Shown piece after piece: positions 1 to 5,314 of a DNA stretch of 11,182 bases. A program made the position numbers and the translations under genes. Numbering within the stretch: the first letter of the stretch is position 1; every line of letters starts with the position of its first letter. Location: the NCBI GenBank assembly GCA_025997795.1, contig BNVB01000067.1:1-11182 (forward strand), read 5' to 3'. Under the pieces are notes generated by a model that worked only from the letters and a program-made list of their open reading frames with translations, was not told where the DNA came from and ran no database searches. Origin of the DNA: Spirochaetia bacterium (GTDB taxonomy: Bacteria > Spirochaetota > Spirochaetia > Treponematales > Breznakiellaceae).

Positions 1-1
1 T

Positions 2-79
2 TCCGCTTTAGCGGAACCCGGAGATCTTGGGTTTATGGACAAGTTCAGCGGGAAAAGAATTTTTGTTAAAGGACTATGA
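2..79 (+). CDS. C-terminal end of an unrecognised plus-strand protein (partial)
   Basis: Frame 2 of the plus strand is open from the window edge to a TGA at 77-79 and encodes 25 residues with protein-like composition, ending in FSGKRIFVKGL. Plus frame 3 stops within 10 bases. Frame 1 stays open to a TAA near 67-69 but gives a less convincing peptide. I therefore infer that a gene enters from the left and ends here, convergent with tyrS. I do not recognise the family from this fragment. The GA dinucleotide tract starts inside the stop codon, so changes in tract length leave the protein end unchanged. Confidence 0.45.
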   Translation, partial: SALAEPGDLGFMDKFSGKRIFVKGL

Positions 80-98
80 GAGAGAGAGAGAGAGAGAG
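78..98. repeat. (GA)10 dinucleotide tract
   Basis: Twenty-one bases of uninterrupted GA alternation begin with the GA of the presumed TGA stop of the preceding gene. Tracts of this length are prone to slipped-strand length change. Here the tract lies just outside the reading frame, in the 3' untranslated region, so an effect on protein sequence is not expected. Confidence 0.9.
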
Positions 99-139
99 CA
101 ATTTTCGTGCCAAGTTACGGGCTTTCTCATAAATTTAAT

Positions 140-228
140 GCTAATTTATGAAAAAAGATATGTCAAGTGTTTTCCCTTGCTTGGAGGGTGAATTCGTACT
201 ATTTTGTTAGGAAATGTGTTTACACAGG
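140..228 (+). repeat. 89-bp direct repeat, copy 1
   Basis: This matches 329-417 without gaps at 82 of 89 positions by hand alignment, a constant offset of 189 bases. All seven differences are transitions. An 8-bp inverted repeat (CATAAATT 128-135 with AATTTATG 143-150) spans its left boundary and is not preserved at copy 2. The unit shows no coding potential. Confidence 0.9.
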
Positions 229-328
229 AAATAAATGCAAATCTCGAGAGAAAGCCAAGGCCTCTTCTCCTTTGCGCGCCTTCGGCGCCCTGGCGGTTAA
301 AAAAATCTTAATCCCTAATTTACTATAC

Positions 329-417
329 GCTAATTTATGAAAAAAGATATGTCAAGTGTTTTTCCTTGCTTGGAGGGCAAATTCGTGCTATTTTGTTAGG
401 AAATGTGTCTGCACGGG
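329..417 (+). repeat. 89-bp direct repeat, copy 2
   Basis: This is the second copy of the repeat at 140-228, with seven transition differences and no indels. It ends five bases short of the tyrS stop codon, so it forms the immediate 3' flank of tyrS. The unit could be a dispersed intergenic element or a local 189-bp duplication of which the second unit is partial. Only a genome-wide search can separate the two. Confidence 0.9.
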
Positions 418-422
418 GAGCC

Positions 423-1688
423 TCATTCCGCGATAATCCGGCAGTACCGCTTTTTTCCCGCCCGCAGTACCAGTTCCCCATCGGCGTCAAGTTTGTCGGC
501 GCCGATGGCGGTTTGTACACCAGTAAGCGGCCTTAGTCCCGTTTCGCCGCCGGCGGCATTGGCGCCCACAAAGGCCCCGCCCTGTTCCACCAGGCGGCGG
601 CCTTCGCTTTTGGTGGCGGCCAAACCTGCATCGGTAAAAAGTTCCACAATGTTATAACCCGCTTCAAACTTTGCCCGGCTTAACCTGGCGCTTGGCATGG
701 CGTTTTTATCGCCGCCGCCGCCAAAGGCAGCCTTGGCTCCTGCCAGGGCTTTGTCCGCCTCGTCTTTTCCGTGAATCAGGGCCGTTACTTCCCAGGCAAG
801 GCGTTCTTTTGCTTCATTGGGATTTTTCCCCGGAGCAGAGAGGGCCTCACATTCCGGGGCGGGCAGGAAGGTAAACATCAGGAGGAAACGGCGGAGATCC
901 GCATCCTGCACATTACGCCAGTACTGGAAAAATTCGTAGGGGCTTGTGATCGAAGGATCCAGAAAAATCGCACCCTTTTCGGTCTTGCCCATTTTTTTGC
1001 CGTCAGAGGTGGTAACCAGGGGAAAGGTCATGCCGAACACTTCCGCCCCTTCGATGCGGCGGATAAGATCCGCCCCGGCGACAATGTTCCCCCACTGGTC
1101 GTCCCCGCCTATCTGGAGCGCACAGCGGTGACGGCGGTACAGTTCCAGGAAGTCGTAACTTTGCAAAAGCTGGTAGTTAAATTCCAGGAACGAAAGGCCC
1201 GTTTCCATACGGATTTTGTAGGCTTCAAAACTTAACATACGGTTTACCGAAAAGTGGCTCCCAATTTCCCGGAGAAAATCAATGTAGTTCAGATCCGCAA
1301 GCCAATCCTTGTTGTTGGCAAAGGTTACCGTTCCGGCAGCAGCACCGGCGGAAGCATCAAGGAAGCGCCCAAGCTGGGCGGCGATGGAAGCGGCATTGGC
1401 ATCCAGGGTTTCATAAGCGAGGATTTTCCGCATCTCGGTTTTACCCGAAGGATCCCCAATACGGGCAGTACCGCCGCCAATAAGGGCAATACCCTTGTGG
1501 CCCGCCGCCTTAAGGTGACGGAAGGCAAAAAAAGGCACCATGTGGCCGATATGAAGGCTTGGCCCGGTAGGATCGCAGCCAACATAAAAGCTTAGCGGCC
1601 CCGAATCCATGGCCGCAGAAAGACCGTCAACATTGGTACACTGGGCAAAAAAGCCCCGTTCTTTGAGGTTTGAAAGCGCGTTGTTCAT
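423..1688 (-). CDS. tyrS: Tyrosyl-tRNA synthetase
   Basis: Class I aminoacyl-tRNA synthetase that charges tRNA-Tyr with tyrosine in the cytoplasm. At 421 residues it has the usual bacterial length. Visible motifs are the HIGH box (HIGH, residues 46-49) in the Rossmann fold, the tyrosine-binding pattern Y172-x3-Q176-x2-D179, GGDDQWGN at 194-201, and the KMSKS loop as KMGKT (232-236). An S4 RNA-binding domain occupies about 347-421. The frame is open upstream to an ATG at 1766, but that start would overlap the repressor gene by 47 bases and add 26 residues unlike the family. The ATG at 1688 gives the canonical N-terminus (NNALSNLKERGFFAQ). No strong Shine-Dalgarno sequence precedes it. The start lies 31 bases after the end of the lacI-type gene on the same strand, so read-through from that gene or a promoter inside it is likely. 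Confidence 0.97.
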   Translation of the reverse strand: MNNALSNLKERGFFAQCTNVDGLSAAMDSGPLSFYVGCDPTGPSLHIGHMVPFFAFRHLKAAGHKGIALIGGGTARIGDPSGKTEMRKILAYETLDANAASIAAQLGRFLDASAGAAAGTVTFANNKDWLADLNYIDFLREIGSHFSVNRMLSFEAYKIRMETGLSFLEFNYQLLQSYDFLELYRRHRCALQIGGDDQWGNIVAGADLIRRIEGAEVFGMTFPLVTTSDGKKMGKTEKGAIFLDPSITSPYEFFQYWRNVQDADLRRFLLMFTFLPAPECEALSAPGKNPNEAKERLAWEVTALIHGKDEADKALAGAKAAFGGGGDKNAMPSARLSRAKFEAGYNIVELFTDAGLAATKSEGRRLVEQGGAFVGANAAGGETGLRPLTGVQTAIGADKLDADGELVLRAGKKRYCRIIAE

Positions 1689-1719
1689 GATGGTAGTATA
1701 ACCGGAACGAAGGGGCTTG

Positions 1720-2769
1720 TTAAAGCTCAAGAGAGCCTGAAACAACACCCACCGAATTCCGTTCATGGATGGTACAGGGCAGGTATATCCGTTTTTTCCC
1801 GGTCCGGTGGTGTTTCATCTGGCCCAGAATGATTTCCGCACAGCGGCGGCCAATTTCATGCAGCGGCGGCTCCACCGTGGACATTCCCGGAATATACCCC
1901 TGGCTGATATCCCGGTTATCAAAACCAAAAAGGGAAATATCCTTCCCAATTTGCAGTCCCCGTTCGGCGGCCAGCCCATAAACCCCGGAAGCCATAAGAT
2001 CGTTAAAAGAAAAAACCGCCGATACTCCCAGATCAAACAGTGTCCCCGCAAGGCGGTAGCCGGAAGGGCGCTCCCAATCACCGTAAAGTATACACTCGCT
2101 CCTGGCCGGAAGGCTGTGTTCCGCCATGGCTCTGGTAAATCCCCGCAGCCGCGCCTGGGTATGGTAACTTGCGGCGGGGCCGCAGATCACGCCGATATTC
2201 CGGTGGCCCCTGGCAACAAGCAGTTCCGTCACATCAAAGGCGGCTTTTTCATCATCATACATCACCGAAGGGTAGATACCTTCTTTGGGATAACAGTAGG
2301 CGTAGACAAACGGAACCTGTACCCGGCTGGGCAGATAAGCGATTTCCCGGCAGTGGTATCCTACATAGATAAGGCCTTCCACCTGTTTGGCAATCATATT
2401 CCGTACCATGGCATCCAAAAGCTCATGATGCCGGGGGGTATCGGTAAAATCGTTATTGTACCGCTTAAAAAGACGCATATTGGCCAAAATGATCTCGTAG
2501 CCGTTTTCTTCGCAAGAGGTCTCTATGCCGTCCACAATTTCCGGCGTATTAAACACCGTAAGGTCCTCGGCAATGATTCCGATAGTATTTGATTTTCGCT
2601 GTTTAAGGCTCCGGGCAAGCAGGTTGGGCATATAGTGGAGGTTCCGGGCCACATCCATAATTTCCCGGGCCTTAGCCTCGCTGGCGGCACCGGCCTTTCC
2701 GTTGAGTACATTGGATACCGTGGCAACGGAAACTCTGGTTAACTGGGCAATTTTTTTGATGGTAACCAC
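1720..2769 (-). CDS. LacI-family transcriptional repressor, probable regulator of the arabinoside operon
   Basis: A 349-residue LacI/PurR-type regulator. The N-terminal helix-turn-helix is at residues 4-24 (IKKIAQLTRVSVATVSNVLNG), followed by the hinge helix P48-NLLARSLK-56, whose Leu55 corresponds to the minor-groove-inserting leucine of the family. A periplasmic-binding-like effector domain spans about 62-340, with typical segments ARLRGFTRAM, FSFNDLMASGVYG and ISLFGFDN. The start is GTG at 2769, giving the family-typical MVTIKKIA; an in-frame TAA lies shortly upstream and no strong ribosome site is visible. The gene is divergent from the transporter and glycosidase operon, and two CG-centred operator-like palindromes lie between them. 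It most probably represses the operon and itself, with arabinose or an arabino-oligosaccharide as inducer. The effector is inferred from context only. tyrS follows 31 bases downstream. Confidence 0.94.
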   Translation of the reverse strand: MVTIKKIAQLTRVSVATVSNVLNGKAGAASEAKAREIMDVARNLHYMPNLLARSLKQRKSNTIGIIAEDLTVFNTPEIVDGIETSCEENGYEIILANMRLFKRYNNDFTDTPRHHELLDAMVRNMIAKQVEGLIYVGYHCREIAYLPSRVQVPFVYAYCYPKEGIYPSVMYDDEKAAFDVTELLVARGHRNIGVICGPAASYHTQARLRGFTRAMAEHSLPARSECILYGDWERPSGYRLAGTLFDLGVSAVFSFNDLMASGVYGLAAERGLQIGKDISLFGFDNRDISQGYIPGMSTVEPPLHEIGRRCAEIILGQMKHHRTGKKRIYLPCTIHERNSVGVVSGSLEL

Positions 2770-2823
2770 AGCATCAAGTGTAGCTTTTTACCGTCCGGCT
2801 GGTAAGCCCTCTAAACAAACCGC

Positions 2824-2843
2824 TTTACTAATCGTTTAGGTAA
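2824..2843. promoter_or_regulatory. Operator-like site O1 (repressor side)
   Basis: The sequence TTTACTAATCGTTTAGGTAA is centred on CG at 2833-2834. Six of nine arm pairs are complementary, so the palindrome is degenerate, but its right arm CGTTTAGGTAA is identical over 11 bases to the second site at 2976-2995. It lies in the repressor leader, about 55 bases before the GTG start, which suits autoregulation. A LacI-family owner is inferred from the central CG and the adjacent gene. Confidence 0.7.
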
Positions 2844-2906
2844 TAAGGAATATGCTGTTTTAACCAGAAAAATGCCATAAAAAGACGGTATTTTTGCATT
2901 TTTTGC

Positions 2907-2936
2907 TTGACAGAAGCGGAAAGACGGGATTATTAT
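2907..2936 (+). promoter_or_regulatory. Sigma-70-type promoter of the arabinoside operon
   Basis: A perfect -35 hexamer TTGACA (2907-2912) is followed after 18 bases by TATTAT (2931-2936), a five-of-six match to TATAAT. Transcription would start near 2943, giving a leader of about 95 bases before the ATG at 3039. Phased A- and T-tracts sit directly upstream. Confidence 0.8.
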
Positions 2937-2943
2937 GGTCAAT

Positions 2944-2967
2944 AACAGGGTTTATTCCTGTTTTTTT
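2944..2967 (+). promoter_or_regulatory. Hairpin plus T-run at the start of the leader
   Basis: AACAGG (2944-2949) and CCTGTT (2957-2962) form a perfect 6-bp stem with a 7-base loop, and T's run from 2961 to 2967. The shape is that of a small intrinsic terminator, yet it begins almost exactly at the predicted transcription start. It may instead be a 5'-end stabilising hairpin, or a second operator (AACAGG-N7-CCTGTT). The structure is seen directly; its role is inferred. Confidence 0.5.
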
Positions 2968-2975
2968 AGGTCATA

Positions 2976-2995
2976 TTACTTAAACGTTTAGGTAA
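2976..2995. promoter_or_regulatory. Operator-like site O2 (operon side)
   Basis: TTACTTAAACGTTTAGGTAA is a 20-bp palindrome with a central CG and only one mismatched arm pair. This is the typical architecture of LacI-family operators. It lies about 33-52 bases downstream of the predicted start site, so a bound repressor would act as a roadblock or as part of a loop with the site 152 bp upstream. Confidence 0.82.
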
Positions 2996-3027
2996 CAACG
3001 CCGGTAATATGGTAAAAATTTTCATTT

Positions 3028-3032
3028 GGAGG
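3028..3032 (+). promoter_or_regulatory. Ribosome binding site deciding the binding-protein start
   Basis: GGAGG sits six bases before the ATG at 3039. It selects that start over the upstream in-frame ATG at 3009, which would add ten residues in front of the lipoprotein signal peptide. Confidence 0.88.
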
Positions 3033-3038
3033 AAATCA

Positions 3039-4373
3039 ATGAAGAAAAGTGCGTTAAGGGTGATTCTGCTTCTGGTAAGCGGAATGTTTTTCTTTGCCTG
3101 CGGCGGAAAACAAAGCGGGAAGGTGCAAATTACCTATTCCTTCTGGGGTACCCCCGATGAAGCGGCGGCGGTACAGCAGGTAGCGGACCGGTTTAACGGC
3201 GAGCAGGACAAAATCGAGGTCAAGGTGATGAATATTCCCCACGACACCTACATAGAAAAACTCAACACCATGGCCACCGCCGGACAACTGCCTGACGCGG
3301 GCATTATGAGCGAAGCCGGAGTTTTACAGTTCGCCACTTCCGGTTATCTGGCGGATATTTCCGGCATGTACGGTGCGGGAGAAAGCAAACCCCTGGACAG
3401 TCTTGCCTTTAAGGGCCCGGATGGTAAAACCGTGGCTTATTCTGCCGCCAATGAAATCCTCTTGCTCTACTATAACAAGGATATGTTTGATAAAGCCGGC
3501 GTGGCATATCCGCCCGCTTCCGCAGACAATGCCTGGACCTGGGATGAATTTGTGGCTGCGGCCAAAAAACTTACCTTTGATACAAACGGCAGAACTCCCA
3601 ACGATGCGGGTTTTGATTCCAACAGTATCAGGCAGTACGGCGCCATGGTAGAAAATCTTACCTGGCAGCTTGAAGTATGGGCCCTGAGCAACGGCGGCGG
3701 TTTTTACAATGCCGATGGCAGCCAGGTAACCATTGACCAGGCGGCGGCAGTGGAGGCCATCCAGAAAGTGGCAGACTTGTACCTAAAGGATCATGTGGCG
3801 CCCCTGTCCACGGGTCTTACCGACGACGGTATACAGCGTTCCATTATTGCGGGAACCGTGGCAATGGCCACAGGCGGCGCCTGGAATGTGGGTACCTGTC
3901 TGGCCCAGGCCCGGGACAGCGAAGGCCTTAACTATGGCGTGGCGGTACTCCCCTACATGAAGCAAAAAGTTACCATTTGTACCGGCGGCCCGAATGTGGT
4001 ATTTGCCCAGTCCAAACATCCCCAGGAAGCAATGGAATGGCTTAAATGGTATTCCAAAGAAGAAAACAACTGGGGTCTTATTGAATCGGGCATCTGGATG
4101 CCGATTCTGGAAAAATGGTACACCGATAATGCTTCTACCAGAAAGTGGGTAGAAAACCCCAACTTCCCGCCCTATGATGACTATAAGGCGGCAGTAGTAG
4201 ACTATGCTATGAAGAATTCAAAATCCACTTCCTGGTACTATGTAAACAACACCGTGGATTTTAACAATCTTCTTAGTTCCGCCCTGGGTGAAGTCTGGAC
4301 CGGCAACAAGACCGTCCGGGATGTTATAAGCGCAAACCTTAATGCGTTAAAAGACGCATGGAAGGGTAACTAA
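3039..4373 (+). CDS. ABC transporter sugar-binding lipoprotein (CUT1 family)
   Basis: A 444-residue extracytoplasmic solute-binding protein of the carbohydrate family 1 type. The N-terminus has Lys2 and Lys3, a hydrophobic stretch (about 5-20) and a lipobox ending FFFAC, with Cys21 as the lipidated residue. The Phe-rich lipobox departs from the enterobacterial L-A/S-G/A-C consensus. Mature-protein segments typical of the family include ITYSFWGTPDEAAAVQQVAD (31-50), YIEKLNTMATAGQLPDAGIM (71-90) and SGYLADIS (101-108). It should capture the sugar ligand outside the cytoplasmic membrane and deliver it to the two permeases downstream. The ligand is not readable from the sequence; an L-arabinose-containing oligosaccharide is inferred from the glycosidase genes. 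It is the first gene of the operon and starts behind a strong GGAGG. Confidence 0.93.
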   Translation: MKKSALRVILLLVSGMFFFACGGKQSGKVQITYSFWGTPDEAAAVQQVADRFNGEQDKIEVKVMNIPHDTYIEKLNTMATAGQLPDAGIMSEAGVLQFATSGYLADISGMYGAGESKPLDSLAFKGPDGKTVAYSAANEILLLYYNKDMFDKAGVAYPPASADNAWTWDEFVAAAKKLTFDTNGRTPNDAGFDSNSIRQYGAMVENLTWQLEVWALSNGGGFYNADGSQVTIDQAAAVEAIQKVADLYLKDHVAPLSTGLTDDGIQRSIIAGTVAMATGGAWNVGTCLAQARDSEGLNYGVAVLPYMKQKVTICTGGPNVVFAQSKHPQEAMEWLKWYSKEENNWGLIESGIWMPILEKWYTDNASTRKWVENPNFPPYDDYKAAVVDYAMKNSKSTSWYYVNNTVDFNNLLSSALGEVWTGNKTVRDVISANLNALKDAWKGN

Positions 4374-4380
4374 AAAATAA

Positions 4381-4393
4381 GCCGTACAACGGC
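4381..4393 (+). promoter_or_regulatory. Intergenic hairpin between binding protein and first permease
   Basis: GCCGT-ACA-ACGGC forms a perfect 5-bp stem with a 3-base loop, seven bases after the TAA of the binding-protein gene and directly abutting the AGGGG ribosome site (4394-4398) of the permease. No T-run follows, so it is not a classical terminator. Such hairpins can protect the upstream message or restrain downstream translation, which would favour binding protein over permease. Confidence 0.5.
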
Positions 4394-4405
4394 AGGGGAC
4401 TGAAA

Positions 4406-5314
4406 ATGGCGGAAAAGACAAAACGGATAAAAACGACAGGCAATGAAACCCGGACGGCGTATCTTTTTTTGATACCGGCGCTTATCGGCCTTTCGGTGCT
4501 TACCTATGGGCCGCTTCTGGCAGTGTTTGTCTTAAGCTTTTTCAACTGGCGGGGGGCCATGACGCCTTCGTTTACCGGAATTGGCAACTATATCCGCCTT
4601 TTCAGTACCGACCCCTATTTTCTCGATTCATTACGGGTAACGGTTTATTTCTCTGTAATAGCCGTTATCGGCAGTATGGTTTATTCTCTGGCGGTGGCAA
4701 TGCTGTTAAACCGCAAGATCCCCGCCAGAGGTTTTTTCCGGTCTGTTTTTTATCTTCCCTATATTCTGCCGGCGGTGGCGGTGTATATCGGATGGTCCTG
4801 GCTCTACGAAAGTAACTTTGGCCTTTTTAATTATGTATTAAACCGGCTGGGCATACACAAGGTTAATTTTATTGCCGATCCAAATCTGGTTGTCCCGTCG
4901 CTGGCGCTTATCGCGGTGTGGCTCTCCGGAAACCTGATCGTTATTTTTCTTGCGGGACTGCAAAATGTACCCAGGACCTATTATGAAGCGGCGGAAATAG
5001 ACGGGGCAGGTGTTTGGCAGCGTTTTTGTCATGTAACAATTCCAAGCATGACGCCGATAATTTTTTACAATTTATTGATGTCCCTGGTAACCAATCTCCA
5101 GGTGGTAACCCCCGCCCTGGCATTAACCGGCGGCGGCCCCGGCAATTCATCCATGTTCACCACCTACCTGATGTACCGGTATGCCTTTAAATCAAGCCAG
5201 CTCGGTTATGCCAGCGCCATATCGTTTGTGTTTTTTATCATTGTCGCCGTATTTACCGGCTTACTGTTCGCCACATCCAAAGACTGGGTTTTTTATGAAG
5301 GGGGCAAAGAATGA
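4406..5314 (+). CDS. ABC transporter permease, MalF/UgpA type (CUT1)
   Basis: A 302-residue inner-membrane permease. Hydrophobic segments lie at about 17-42, 76-101, 113-135, 162-186, 217-239 and 268-291, giving the usual six helices. The cytoplasmic EAA loop that contacts the ATPase is clear: EAAEIDGAGVWQRFCHVTIP at 194-213, with the invariant Gly202. The N-terminus MAEKTKRIKTTG is basic and not a cleaved signal. The start follows AGGGG with seven bases of spacing. The stop overlaps the start of the next permease by four bases (ATGA), so the two are translationally coupled and form the transmembrane heterodimer. No ATPase gene is present in the operon. Confidence 0.95.
   Translation: MAEKTKRIKTTGNETRTAYLFLIPALIGLSVLTYGPLLAVFVLSFFNWRGAMTPSFTGIGNYIRLFSTDPYFLDSLRVTVYFSVIAVIGSMVYSLAVAMLLNRKIPARGFFRSVFYLPYILPAVAVYIGWSWLYESNFGLFNYVLNRLGIHKVNFIADPNLVVPSLALIAVWLSGNLIVIFLAGLQNVPRTYYEAAEIDGAGVWQRFCHVTIPSMTPIIFYNLLMSLVTNLQVVTPALALTGGGPGNSSMFTTYLMYRYAFKSSQLGYASAISFVFFIIVAVFTGLLFATSKDWVFYEGGKE

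Larger units (their letters stand above)
80..422. other. Gene-free convergent spacer with repeats
   Basis: This stretch separates the presumed plus-strand gene ending at 79 from the tyrS stop at 423. It holds the GA tract, two copies of an 89-bp direct repeat (140-228 and 329-417) and a GC-richer block between them (about 245-298) containing a short hairpin, gcgcc-ttc-ggcgc, at 277-289. There is no credible ORF, tRNA or clear intrinsic terminator. The hairpin is not followed by a T-run on either strand. Confidence 0.75.
2770..3038. promoter_or_regulatory. Divergent control region between the repressor and the arabinoside operon
   Basis: Two hundred and sixty-nine gene-free bases. From left to right they hold an inverted repeat TTACC-N8-GGTAA (2788-2805) in the repressor leader, a degenerate operator (2824-2843), an AT-rich block of A- and T-tracts (2867-2904), a strong plus-strand promoter (2907-2936), a hairpin with a T-run (2944-2967), a near-perfect operator (2976-2995) and the ribosome site of the first operon gene (3028-3032). 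I could not identify a convincing minus-strand promoter for the repressor. Confidence 0.8.

Noticed and set aside
1..16. Perfect inverted repeat TTCCGC-TTTA-GCGGAA at the window edge as a terminator
   Set aside because: It lies inside the plus-strand reading frame that ends at 79, and no T-run follows on the visible side.
242..249. Palindrome TCTCGAGA as a regulator site
   Set aside because: An isolated 8-bp palindrome with no promoter nearby is expected by chance.
188..340. GTG-initiated plus-strand ORF of 50 codons across the repeat and the GC block
   Set aside because: GGAGG directly touches the GTG with no spacing. The equivalent start is not maintained in repeat copy 2, and the peptide resembles translated intergenic sequence.
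1689..1766. Longer tyrS starting at the ATG at 1766
   Set aside because: It overlaps the repressor gene and adds 26 residues that do not fit the family N-terminus.
1765..2592. Long plus-strand ORF antisense to the repressor gene
   Set aside because: It is a shadow created by the codon usage of the repressor. The protein has no recognisable domain and the sense frame is a clear LacI-family member.
2788..2805. TTACC-N8-GGTAA as a third repressor operator
   Set aside because: It is 18 bp rather than 20 and lacks the AAACGTTT-like core of the other sites. It is more likely a small leader hairpin or chance.
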